From: Micromonospora sp. H61
GTDB taxonomy: Bacteria > Actinomycetota > Actinomycetes > Mycobacteriales > Micromonosporaceae
Assembly: GCF_018070325.1 (NCBI RefSeq)
Contig: NZ_JAGPXY010000050.1
Location: 1 to 47,979 of the forward strand
Reading direction: 5' to 3'
DNA: 47,979 bases
In this document: positions 34,881-41,549 of the stretch, piece after piece
Position numbering within the stretch: position 1 is the stretch's first letter
How the letters are laid out: every line of letters begins with the position of its first letter
Notes under the pieces: model-generated
Databases searched by the model: none
What the model was told of the DNA's origin: nothing
The model's input: the letters and a program-made list of their open reading frames with translations, nothing else
Position numbers and translations under genes: made by a program

Positions 34881-35235
34881 CGACATCCAGGTCGACCCGG
34901 ACGACCTGACCGCCCACGCCGCACGCCTCGATCGCTGCGCCAGCAGCCTCGACACCGCTCAGCAGGCAGGCCAGCACGTCCGGTTGGGCACCGACGCCTA
35001 CGGGCAACTCTGCGCGATGATGCCGGTGCTGCTCGACGGCCTGCAACGGAACTTGGTCGACGGCATCGGCACCGCCGCAGCGTCGGTACGGGACACCGCC
35101 GGCAAGCTGCGGGTCGGAGCCGACCGCTACCGCAGCTCCGACGCCCACGCCAAGCAGCTACTCGACAGGGTGCGGCAGCAGGGGCGCGACGGGGTGCAGC
35201 CGCACCAGCGCGATGGGGTGCGGCAGCGCCCGTGA
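34867..35235 (+). CDS. EspC-like (ESX secretion-associated) type VII target protein
   Basis: A 122-residue helical protein beginning PAGDDIQVDPDDLTAHAARL, then LDRCASSLDTAQQA, with a second helix SVRDTAGKLRVGADRYRSSD. This is the pattern of EspC/DUF2580-type partners of ESX secretion: two helices, and no signal peptide. It overlaps the YbaB-like gene upstream and the toxin gene downstream (GTGA), so all are co-translated. The C-terminal ~18 residues are Gln/Arg-rich. It probably pairs with the toxin N-terminus for export. Confidence 0.72.
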   Translation: MPAGDDIQVDPDDLTAHAARLDRCASSLDTAQQAGQHVRLGTDAYGQLCAMMPVLLDGLQRNLVDGIGTAAASVRDTAGKLRVGADRYRSSDAHAKQLLDRVRQQGRDGVQPHQRDGVRQRP

Positions 35236-36425
35236 CGTCGAACCCGCTCGTCGCCGCCGGTGCGGACACCCCACCCAGCGCCTGGGCCGGCGTGTGGATC
35301 TGCGAGGACATCGAACTCATCGCCCAGGGCGTCCGCACCGGCAGTTGGATCGACGGCAGCCTCGGCGTCGTGAGCGCCGGCCTGGACGCCCTCGCCTTCG
35401 TCTCCGACCCGGTCGGTGCCCTGCTCCAGTACGGAATCGCCTGGCTCATCGAACACGTCAAGCCGCTCAGCGAAGCGCTGGACTGGCTCGCCGGCGACCC
35501 AGCGCAGATCACCGCACACGCCCAGACCTGGCGCAACGTCGCCGGGTCGCTCCGCGACGAAGCCGCCGAACTGGCTCGCGGCGTCCGCACCGACGTCGCC
35601 GGCTGGGGCGGCAGCGCCGGGCCCGCCTACCGGGCCTGGGCCGCCGAACAGCAACAGGCCATCACCGGCCTCGCCCAGGGCGCCGACACCATGGCCGCGA
35701 TCACCGAAGGCGCCGCCGGCCTGGTGGCCGCCGTCCGACTCCTGGTCCGCGACGCCATCGCCACCTGCGTGTCCCGCATCATCGTGTACGCGGGAGAACT
35801 CCTCATCACCGGTGGGCTGGCCGCGCCTCTGGTCGTGGAGCAGGTCACGACCTTGGTGGCGTCGTGGGGGGCGCGGATCGCACGGTTGTTGCGGGGGCTG
35901 TTGGTCAGCCTGCGACGGCTGATTCCGGAGGTGCGCCGGCTCGGCGACCTCATCGACAAGCTCGAGCAGGCGTTGGGCCGACTCCTGAAAGGTGAGTCGC
36001 CGCCGAGCCGGAACAGACCGGAGCCTGAGCCGCCTCGCGAGACCCCAGGCCATACGGTGACGGAGCAGCAACGAGTCCACGATCTCGGCATGGATCCGGC
36101 CACCGGGAGATTTCGTCCGGGCGAGGCGGAGACGGCGGTCCGGTTGGAGCACGAAGCGGGCGTGCGCCTGCAGCGCGCTCCCGCGGACTCCTCTGCCGAC
36201 TGGGTCGACGAGGCCGGACGGACCTACGATGCGGTTGGCAACTTTCCGGGCCAGTTCTTTGACCGCCAGTGGCCGCAACTGCAGTATCAGATTGAGCGAC
36301 ATTTAGACAAAGCAGACCTGGTGCCGGTTGACGTCGCGAAGTTCAACCCGGAACAGGTGGCCCGCATCGAGCAGTTCATTACGGACCGGAGCCTCGGTCC
36401 GCGAGTATTCATCGTGGGGAAATAA
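35232..36425 (+). CDS. Polymorphic toxin: T7SS-type N-terminus with C-terminal nuclease-like domain
   Basis: A 397-residue protein. Residues 1-~180 are helical with WGG and YRAWAAEQ motifs resembling ESX substrates; ~180-230 is strongly hydrophobic; ~253-275 is a Pro/Glu-rich linker. The C-terminal ~115 residues look like a toxin domain: RFRPGEAETAVRLEHEAG, ADWVDEAGRTYDAVG (D323, D333), QIERHLDKADLVPVD and the end RVFIVGK. This pattern resembles CdiA-type C-terminal tRNase/restriction-fold domains (by recall, not search). GTG start overlaps the EspC-like stop; the stop overlaps the candidate immunity gene by one base. Confidence 0.72.
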   Translation: MTSNPLVAAGADTPPSAWAGVWICEDIELIAQGVRTGSWIDGSLGVVSAGLDALAFVSDPVGALLQYGIAWLIEHVKPLSEALDWLAGDPAQITAHAQTWRNVAGSLRDEAAELARGVRTDVAGWGGSAGPAYRAWAAEQQQAITGLAQGADTMAAITEGAAGLVAAVRLLVRDAIATCVSRIIVYAGELLITGGLAAPLVVEQVTTLVASWGARIARLLRGLLVSLRRLIPEVRRLGDLIDKLEQALGRLLKGESPPSRNRPEPEPPRETPGHTVTEQQRVHDLGMDPATGRFRPGEAETAVRLEHEAGVRLQRAPADSSADWVDEAGRTYDAVGNFPGQFFDRQWPQLQYQIERHLDKADLVPVDVAKFNPEQVARIEQFITDRSLGPRVFIVGK

Positions 36426-36769
36426 TGGCTGGCCTCATCTTGCTGAAACCCGGCGTCGACTGGACCGCGACCGGAGGGTTGTTCGACTGGACGCTGGAGT
36501 TCCTGATCTCCCGCCTCTCGGACAGGCAGACCGCCAACCACCTGCAGGAGATCGTCGACAACAACCTCGGCTCGTTGTGGATCGACGACCTGCCCGCCGC
36601 CGCACAGCAGGAGATCGTCAGCCACTGGCGCAATGGGCTGGTGGCGGCTGGGGAGCAACAACTGCCGGAGACTGAGCACAAGGTCGACGTCATTCGCCAT
36701 CTGCAGGAACTGGTGGACGCGACCTACTCAGCCGGATTTGCGGGTTCTAGCGACCCCGGTAGCCAATGA
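36425..36769 (+). CDS. Candidate immunity protein to the upstream toxin
   Basis: A 114-residue acidic, cytosolic protein (GGLFDWTLEFLISRLSDRQT, then IVDNNLGSLWIDDLPAAA) without signal peptide or membrane segment. Its ATG shares one base with the toxin stop (TAATG), the tight coupling typical of toxin-immunity pairs. I do not recognise the family. Base composition in this gene and the toxin's last 200 bases is slightly less GC-rich than the surroundings, as often seen for exchangeable toxin/immunity tips. Confidence 0.65.
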   Translation: MAGLILLKPGVDWTATGGLFDWTLEFLISRLSDRQTANHLQEIVDNNLGSLWIDDLPAAAQQEIVSHWRNGLVAAGEQQLPETEHKVDVIRHLQELVDATYSAGFAGSSDPGSQ

Positions 36770-36837
36770 CGCCGTGCCGGTGGGGCTACCGATTATGGAA
36801 GTCGCCGTGAATCGGGCGATCCTGGATGTTCGGTACG

Positions 36838-37089
36838 TCAGCGGCGTAGGCGGCGGGAGCAGGCGCCATCGTGGCCGTCGCGGAGCAGGCAACGCCGGCC
36901 GACTACCATCGGCAGGTCGCAGAAGACCCGGTGCCGGACGAGCTGATGGTCCTCTTCGGAGACGGTCGTCTCCCCCGGGTCGGTCATCGGCAGCACCAGC
37001 ATCCAACGGCCGATGACCCGGGCCAGGCGCTGCGCGGCGGGCAGGTCTGTGGCGACGACGGGCAGGTGGATGACGTACCGCTGGCTCAT
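36838..37089 (-). CDS. Small conserved-type Cys protein, function unknown
   Basis: An 83-residue protein. The C-terminal half VFCDLPMVVGRRCLLRDGHD then GACSRR has three Cys and a His in a spacing (C-x10-RC-x5-GH-x2-AC) that could bind zinc. The ATG overlaps the stop of the upstream DivIVA-type gene (ATGA), so the two form an operon. The pair is divergent from an XRE/DUF397 pair, a group common in actinobacterial genomes and linked to development. Confidence 0.65.
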   Translation of the reverse strand: MSQRYVIHLPVVATDLPAAQRLARVIGRWMLVLPMTDPGETTVSEEDHQLVRHRVFCDLPMVVGRRCLLRDGHDGACSRRLRR

Positions 37090-37388
37090 CTGTCCTGGCC
37101 CCGCTCGTTGCGGGCGCGGGCCTGATCGGTCTGCCAGCGACGCAGCCCGGCCTTGATCCGGGCCGTCTCGCGGCGGCTCTCGGAGAGAGCGGCGTAGACA
37201 GCGGCCATGTCGACGGCGACCCGGTCGAGGAAGGCGTACACGTCGTCAGGTTTCAGGCCGCGACGCCCGAGCCCGACGGGCGGGAAGCGGCGCTCACGCA
37301 CCTGCCACGGCAACAGGCTTGCGTACGCGGCGGAGCGGCAGGTCGCACCACCGCTCGCCGTCCCTGGTCGCTGGTCTCTGGCGTTCAT
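37086..37388 (-). CDS. DivIVA-domain-type small protein
   Basis: A 100-residue protein. After a poorly conserved start, residues ~42-95 read RRGLKPDDVYAFLDRVAVDM and then AVYAALSESRRETARIKAGL, matching the N-terminal membrane-curvature/coiled-coil pattern of DivIVA-like proteins, though without the long coiled coil. ATG 37388 is preceded by AAGGCAGG. The stop overlaps the small Cys protein. Cell-pole or signalling roles are conceivable; nothing specific can be read. Confidence 0.65.
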   Translation of the reverse strand: MNARDQRPGTASGGATCRSAAYASLLPWQVRERRFPPVGLGRRGLKPDDVYAFLDRVAVDMAAVYAALSESRRETARIKAGLRRWQTDQARARNERGQDR

Positions 37389-37430
37389 TTCTGCCTGCCT
37401 TCCTGACACGGGGGCGAGGGTGCTCGGGGA

Positions 37431-37470
37431 AGCACGGCGGCCGTTCGAGGGACCGGACGGCCGCCGTGCT
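37431..37470. repeat. 14-bp perfect hairpin in the divergent promoter region
   Basis: AGCACGGCGGCCGT and its exact complement flank a 12-base loop between the DivIVA-type gene and the XRE gene. It is 42 bp upstream of the former and 146 bp upstream of the latter. It could attenuate one of the leaders or be an operator; a terminator is less expected between divergent genes. Confidence 0.6.
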
Positions 37471-37531
37471 GTGATCAGCCTGCGACACTCCGGAGTGGAA
37501 ACGCAACGTTCTAAACCGCAATTTCGCTGTT

Positions 37532-37577
37532 GTGCATTGACTTTCTTTGCTGAAACCCGTAGGAGTTGCAGGAGCAG
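37532..37577 (+). promoter_or_regulatory. Candidate promoter of the XRE/DUF397 operon
   Basis: TTGACT (starting near 37537) is followed after 17 bases by TAGGAG, in a locally AT-rich stretch, 35-40 bp upstream of the XRE start at 37617. The -10 is weak. Confidence 0.3.
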
Positions 37578-37616
37578 GTCACGCAGTGTTGCGTGCTGGA
37601 ACCAGGGAGTGCGCGG

Positions 37617-38504
37617 ATGCCCGAAGACATCGGATCGACCGTGCCGCGTCGGCAGCTCGGCCGGCTGCTGCGGCAGTTCCGCAACGAGGCCGGCGTGACG
37701 CTCGACGCCGCAGCCGAAGCCCTCGAATACAGCCGGCAGAAGATCTGGCGCCTCGAATGCGGCCAGGGCTCGGTCCGTGTCCTTGACGTCAAGGCGATGT
37801 GCGAGCTGTACGGGGTGTCGCCCGAGATGACCGAGGCGATGCGCGGGCTGGCCGTAGAGACGAAGTCGAAGGGCTGGTGGCACGCGTACGGCGATGCAGT
37901 GCCGAGCTGGTTCGAGCTTTACGTGGGCCTGGAATCCGCAGCCGCCCACCTTCGCGAGTACGGCGAAAACTTGATCCCCGGACTGCTCCAGACCCGTGCC
38001 TACGCACTCGGTCTTTTCCGACCCACGAGCCGGTTGAGCACCGAGGAGCGCGAGCGGGCGGTTGAGGTACGGCTGCAGCGTCAGATCCTGCTCACTCGTC
38101 GGCTTCCACAGCCGCCGCACCTGGATGCCGTTCTCTCGGAAGCGGTGCTACGCCGTGTCGTCGGCGGTCCGACCGTGATGAGTGAGCAGCTCGCCCGCCT
38201 GCTCGAAGCATCGGAGCTGCCCAACGTGTCGGTTCGTATCGTGCCGCTCGCGGCAGGGCCACATCCCGGTGCGGTCGCAGGATCCTTTGTGGTCTTGGAA
38301 TTCCCGGCCACGAAGGGCGGACGAGCCGCACCGGAACCGTCGGTCGTCTACAGCGAATCGCTGACCGGGGCGCTCTACCTCGACAAGCCAGACGAGCTTC
38401 GGGCCTATGAAGACGTCTGGAAGGGTCTGGATGCGCTCGCCCTCGGTCAGGCAGACTCAAGGGACATGATCAAGCGAATCGTCGGGGAGATGTGGCATGA
38501 CTGA
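37617..38504 (+). CDS. XRE-family regulator with DUF5753 domain
   Basis: A 295-residue regulator. The helix-turn-helix occupies residues ~10-65 (LGRLLRQFRNEAGVTLDAAA, then SRQKIWRLECGQG). DUF5753 follows (~95-285), with the characteristic YENLIPGLLQTRAYA-type motif (here YGENLIPGLLQTRAYALG), LSEAVLRR and GSFVVLEFP. ATG 37617 has GGGAG upstream. The next gene overlaps by eight bases and encodes DUF397; such pairs are abundant in streptomycetes and relatives and include WhiJ/BldB-type developmental or antibiotic regulators. The DUF397 protein probably modulates the regulator. Confidence 0.92.
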   Translation: MPEDIGSTVPRRQLGRLLRQFRNEAGVTLDAAAEALEYSRQKIWRLECGQGSVRVLDVKAMCELYGVSPEMTEAMRGLAVETKSKGWWHAYGDAVPSWFELYVGLESAAAHLREYGENLIPGLLQTRAYALGLFRPTSRLSTEERERAVEVRLQRQILLTRRLPQPPHLDAVLSEAVLRRVVGGPTVMSEQLARLLEASELPNVSVRIVPLAAGPHPGAVAGSFVVLEFPATKGGRAAPEPSVVYSESLTGALYLDKPDELRAYEDVWKGLDALALGQADSRDMIKRIVGEMWHD

Positions 38505-38700
38505 CCTGACCAGCGCCGTCTGGCGTAAGAGCACCCGCAGCGGCGACAACGGTGGAAACTGCGTCGAGGTCGCCACCAACCTCCCTGGCACTGTCGCCGT
38601 CCGCGACTCGAAGGATTCCACCGGACCGCTTCTCACCTTCACCGCCCAAGCGTGGGCGGACTTCATCGCGGCCACCAGGCGCGACGGAAGGGCCAGTTAG
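38497..38700 (+). CDS. DUF397 protein
   Basis: A 67-residue protein with the complete DUF397 pattern: VWRKSTRSGDNGGNCVEVA, VAVRDSKDSTGP and FTAQAWADFI. It overlaps the XRE gene by eight bases and is its likely small acidic partner. Confidence 0.92.
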   Translation: MTDLTSAVWRKSTRSGDNGGNCVEVATNLPGTVAVRDSKDSTGPLLTFTAQAWADFIAATRRDGRAS

Positions 38701-39070
38701 TTCGCCTTCACCGATCGTGCATGGAAGCAATACGAGTCCTGCTCCCACCGGCCACCATTCACGCGCAAAGTCCGGCGTCGATACGACTGCGCGGTGCGGC
38801 TCTCCGCTGATCGGCTCGAGGGCGCGCACAAGCCACAGATCGCCGTACGCCGCAGCGTCCTCGTCGGCAAAGGCTCGGCCCGCTGCTGCTGTCCACGCTG
38901 ACGAGTAGCAATCGGTTGGGGTAGACGCTGCCGTCGTCACCTCGAAGGTCCGGGCGAGGGTTAGCCGCGAGCTCGCCACAGCAAGGCTACGACGTCATGG
39001 TGTTTGTGAGATGACGACCGATGTAACCGACGTACACCTTGCCGTCGACGGCGGATGCGTCGAAGAAATG
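38701..39070. other. Gene-poor stretch with remnants
   Basis: No complete gene was recognised. A minus-strand frame across 38701-38979 contains protein-like text (AAAYGDLWLVRALEPISGEP) but has no start signal and runs on into the DUF397 gene; it may be a decayed gene. The last 84 bases hold a clearer C-terminal remnant, listed separately. Confidence 0.5.
38987..39070 (-). pseudogene. C-terminal gene remnant
   Basis: Directly after the stop of the small secreted protein gene, the minus strand reads, in one frame, FFDASAVDGKVYVGYIGRHL followed by TNTMTS and a stop. The composition and motif look like the natural end of a larger protein whose remainder is gone. Family not identified. Confidence 0.45.
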
Positions 39071-39418
39071 TCAACCGGCCCGGTAGGAGAGGTAGTAGCC
39101 CTCGTACGGCCAGCTGTGGAAGTTGTTGAGCTCGGACGCAGCGCCGGTGCAGTCGGAGGTCCGGTAGCCCGAGACGGAACCGAAGCCGTTCCAGCCGATC
39201 GCCCAGATCGCCTCGGCCGGGACCGGGCGGCAGATACCGTCGGGCGTGGCCTGCCTGCCTACGATGATCTGCGTGTAGGCCTGGTAGAAGACGAGGCCGG
39301 TGTCGGGAACCTTGAGCGTCTCGACAGCGGCTGCGGGCGACGCCGGTATCGTCACGGCCAGTGTGGTGATCAAGGCGGCGGTGAGACCCGCAGCGATTCG
39401 GCTGGTAAATCTGCGCAT
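39071..39418 (-). CDS. Small secreted protein, function unknown
   Basis: A 115-residue exported protein. A Sec signal peptide (MRRFTSRIAAGLTAALITTL, cleavage likely after PAAA) precedes a mature part of about 80 residues rich in Trp, Tyr and Gly with two Cys (GICRPV and SDCTG) that could form a disulfide. It resembles small extracellular beta proteins of actinobacteria; no enzyme motif. A purine-rich ribosome binding site (GGAAGGGAAG) lies three bases before ATG, and a clear -35/-10 promoter is upstream. Confidence 0.8.
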   Translation of the reverse strand: MRRFTSRIAAGLTAALITTLAVTIPASPAAAVETLKVPDTGLVFYQAYTQIIVGRQATPDGICRPVPAEAIWAIGWNGFGSVSGYRTSDCTGAASELNNFHSWPYEGYYLSYRAG

Positions 39419-39482
39419 GAGCTTCCCTTCCTAACGGTGTTCAGGGCGGGACCGGAGCTCGTTCAGCCCAGGGATAGATTTA

Positions 39483-39510
39483 TTTGTATCGATTATGTTC
39501 CCCGTGTCAA
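39483..39510 (-). promoter_or_regulatory. Sigma-70-type promoter of the small secreted protein gene
   Basis: On the minus strand TTGACA (39505-39510) and TACAAA (39483-39488) are separated by 16 bases in an AT-rich island. The predicted transcript would have a leader of about 58 bases. Confidence 0.55.
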
Positions 39511-39815
39511 CCAACCCGCCGCTGATCGCTGTCGCTGAGCGGCCCGAACGCAGAGCTGGCTGCGAGCCGGTCGCCTGCCACCCGAGTCGCGGGGCGTTCG
39601 GAGGTGGCCGGATCGGCCGGCGGCCGGGTTCCCGGCTGGCGCCCTGCCGTCAGTGACCGTAGGCGCCACGGCCTGCGGTGCGGGAGCAGCTCGTCGCCCT
39701 GACCCCTGGCCGCCGACCGATGGTCCTGCTGTCGTCGCAAGCTGCGGCGATCGTGTCGCATCGCCCACCTTGCTGCGAATGATGCGGCCGTCCACCTGGG
39801 CGGTAGCGCAGGTAC
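39511..39815. other. Spacer between two secreted-protein genes
   Basis: Together with flanking promoter sequence, the gap 39419-39880 has no convincing gene. Open frames exist on both strands but are Arg/Ala/Pro-rich with no start signals. I see only the two outward promoters at its ends. Confidence 0.55.
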
Positions 39816-39844
39816 TTGACGGTGCAACTTTCCGGCGGTAGCTT
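39816..39844 (+). promoter_or_regulatory. Promoter of the I36-like secreted protein gene
   Basis: TTGACG (39816-39821) and TAGCTT (39839-39844) are 17 bases apart. The palindrome GAATTAATTC follows at the presumed transcript start. Confidence 0.5.
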
Positions 39845-39880
39845 GAATTAATTCATTCTCTTCAATGGAAGTAGGTAGCC

Positions 39881-40264
39881 GTGCTGTTGAAACCCTTCGC
39901 CATCGCCGGGGTCATCGCAGGTGTGCTAGCTGTTGCCCCTCCTGCCTCGGCGGCACCCCAGTCGGGGGCCGGCGTCTACCCGCCCGGGAACTGCCAGCCG
40001 GGCACATTCTGCGTCTGGCCCCACTGGGACCACCCGAACGGGGTTCCTACGGCGACTCCGTCCCTGGTGACCACCACGGAGTGGAGCGGCAACATCACGG
40101 GTTTCAACTACTACAACTACACGAACCGGAACGCCGAGATTAGCTGGTCGTTCACCACCCAAGGAATGACTCTCACCGGCACGGACTGTGCTACTCCTGG
40201 TGACGGGTTCTTCTACGTTCCCATGACCGTGACGAAGGTGAGTTGGCGGACGCACGTCTGCTGA
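39881..40264 (+). CDS. Secreted protein resembling peptidase inhibitor family I36
   Basis: A 127-residue exported protein. The signal peptide MLLKPFAIAGVIAGVLAV ends near ASAAP. The mature part begins with the pattern CQPGTFCVWPHWD, like the CxxGxxCxY/W core of SMPI/I36-type metalloprotease inhibitors and related crystallin-like folds. It then has aromatic strands (NITGFNYYNYTNRNAEISW) and ends in Cys. GTG 39881 is preceded by GGAAGTAGG. A protease-inhibitor or antimicrobial role is possible but not proven. Confidence 0.65.
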   Translation: MLLKPFAIAGVIAGVLAVAPPASAAPQSGAGVYPPGNCQPGTFCVWPHWDHPNGVPTATPSLVTTTEWSGNITGFNYYNYTNRNAEISWSFTTQGMTLTGTDCATPGDGFFYVPMTVTKVSWRTHVC

Positions 40265-40300
40265 ATCCCGCCGCTTTCTGCCTTCCCGGATTCGGTGCTT

Positions 40301-40359
40301 CCGCTTTCCCGGTGCTCTTCGTACCGGGACGACCACCGGAAAGCGGGCGCTCCGCCCGC
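40301..40359 (+). terminator. Paired hairpins downstream of the I36-like gene
   Basis: An imperfect stem CCGCTTTCCCGGT (40301-40313) with ACCGGAAAGCGG (40335-40346) is followed by, and overlaps, a perfect GCGGGCG-CTC-CGCCCGC hairpin (40343-40359), about 80 bases after the stop codon. Either could terminate transcription. Confidence 0.55.
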
Positions 40360-40445
40360 CGCGATGGATCTCCCGAGACCGAACGGCGTTCCGACCCGCT
40401 GAAGGGTGGGTCCTCGACTGACGGGCGATCACCCGGAACCGGCGC

Positions 40446-40603
40446 GACCGGATTGACCTGTATCTGATCCACTGGCCGAACCCGAAGGTCGACCTGTACG
40501 TGCAGGCGTGGCGGGCGCTGATCGAGGCGCGCGAGCGTGGCCTGGTTCGGCACATCGGGCTCTCCAACTTCCTGCCCGAGCACATCGAGCGGCTGGTGGC
40601 CGA
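40446..40603 (+). pseudogene. Internal fragment of an aldo/keto reductase gene (direct repeat of 43809-43966)
   Basis: These 158 bases match 43809-43966, inside the intact aldo/keto reductase gene, with about six differences. In frame the fragment reads DRIDLYLIHWPNPKVDLYVQ and RHIGLSNFLPEHIERLVAE, but the start, cofactor-binding end and stop are missing. All but one difference (Val to Ile) are synonymous, so the fragment came from a homologue that had been under selection. Confidence 0.88.
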
Positions 40604-41054
40604 GACGGCCCCTGATGTTGACGAGATCCGTCAACACGCGCTCCTAACCGGCCACAACAGGGTCCCCTTCGGTGCTGTCCTCAGTAACTTGGACCAGCGA
40701 GGGGCCGCTCCGGTTGAGGCACCCAGTGGCGATTGTCGGCATCCGTCCGGGAAATGAGCTGCTCGGTCATCTCCACTGCGGCCTCCTACCCGTCGTTACC
40801 AGCGCGGCACGCCTTCGCCTGCACCGGCTAACCCCACCCGACACCCGAAAGCCAACACCGTAGCCAAACCCTCACCACAGGAGTCATCAGAGCCCAGCCC
40901 TCGCCCACCTTATGAGGGCCAGTCAGGAGGCCGGACCAAGCCTGCAACCGGCCCGTTCCTTACAACAAACCCCAATGACAACGGTCAGTAGTCACTTCGT
41001 TGCACGGATTCCTCAGTGCCCGGCGGTACGCGTCAATCTGCGATGCTCCGGGTC
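40604..41054. other. Junction region of the MazG/DUF2075 island
   Basis: Immediately after the reductase fragment lies a perfect inverted repeat TGTTGACG-AGATC-CGTCAACA (40616-40636). On the minus strand a 29-residue frame (40681-40770, beginning MTEQLISRTDADNRHWVPQP) has GGAGG upstream and might be a small peptide gene or a relic. No transposase or integrase was recognised. The sequence after 40800 is less GC-rich and rich in CA/CC dinucleotides. Confidence 0.45.
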
Positions 41055-41390
41055 ATGGACGACCTGACGGGCCGCGTACGGGCATTCGCGGAGGAACGGG
41101 ACTGGCAACAGTTCCACACGCCCAAGAACCTGGCCATGGCGCTCGCTGGCGAAGTCGGTGAGCTGATTGCCGAGTTCCAGTGGCTCACGCCGGAGCAGTC
41201 TGCGACGGTCATGGCTGACCCGGACGCGGGTAGCCGGGTGAGGGCCGAGATCGGCGACGTCATGATCTATCTGACTCGGCTCGCCGACGTGCTCGGCATC
41301 GACCTGACAGAGGCGGCTCTGACCAAGCTCGAGGAGGTAGCCCGCCGCTACCCCGTTGAGCAGGCTCGCGGCTCGGCGGCGAAGCGGTAG
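41055..41390 (+). CDS. MazG-like nucleotide pyrophosphohydrolase
   Basis: A 111-residue all-alpha NTP pyrophosphatase of the MazG/RS21-C6 (dCTPase-like) type. The Mg2+-binding motifs are visible as GEVGELIAEFQWL (E-x2-E) and AEIGDVMIYLTRLAD (E-x2-D). The opening DDLTGRVRAFAEERDWQQFH is typical of the family. Such enzymes hydrolyse (d)NTPs to monophosphates, clearing odd nucleotides or lowering pools. The start could also be ATG 41043. Downstream on the same strand, 137 bp away, is a DUF2075 nuclease-helicase gene, a combination suggestive of phage defence. Confidence 0.88.
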   Translation: MDDLTGRVRAFAEERDWQQFHTPKNLAMALAGEVGELIAEFQWLTPEQSATVMADPDAGSRVRAEIGDVMIYLTRLADVLGIDLTEAALTKLEEVARRYPVEQARGSAAKR

Positions 41391-41414
41391 CCGCGGGCAG
41401 CGTCAACATGGCGC

Positions 41415-41549
41415 TCAGTTGATCTCTTCGCTACAGTCCATCACGTAGAAGCGCGTCACGACGGGCTTCCGGCGGCTGCCGGACACGCCCCCCATGCGCA
41501 CGATCACTTCGTGCTGCCCGGGGGCAAGTGTTGTCAGCGTTCCGTACGT
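41415..41549 (-). pseudogene. C-terminal remnant of an unidentified gene
   Basis: Between the MazG-like and DUF2075 genes the opposite strand encodes a protein-like tail, GTLTTLAPGQHEVIVRMGGV then SGSRRKPVVTRFYVMDCSEE and IN-stop. Upstream of it the frame turns into the antisense of DUF2075 and loses protein character. The piece probably derives from a gene disrupted when the DUF2075 gene arrived. Confidence 0.45.

Noticed and set aside
38470..38979. A minus-strand frame of 169 codons overlapping the DUF397 gene
   Set aside because: No ribosome binding site, overlaps a confident gene by 230 bases, and only its middle looks protein-like. Treated as a possible remnant, not a gene.
39493..39827. 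Minus-strand frames of about 100 codons in the spacer between the two secreted-protein genes
   Set aside because: Composition is Arg/Pro/Ala-rich with no start signal, typical of non-coding high-GC sequence.
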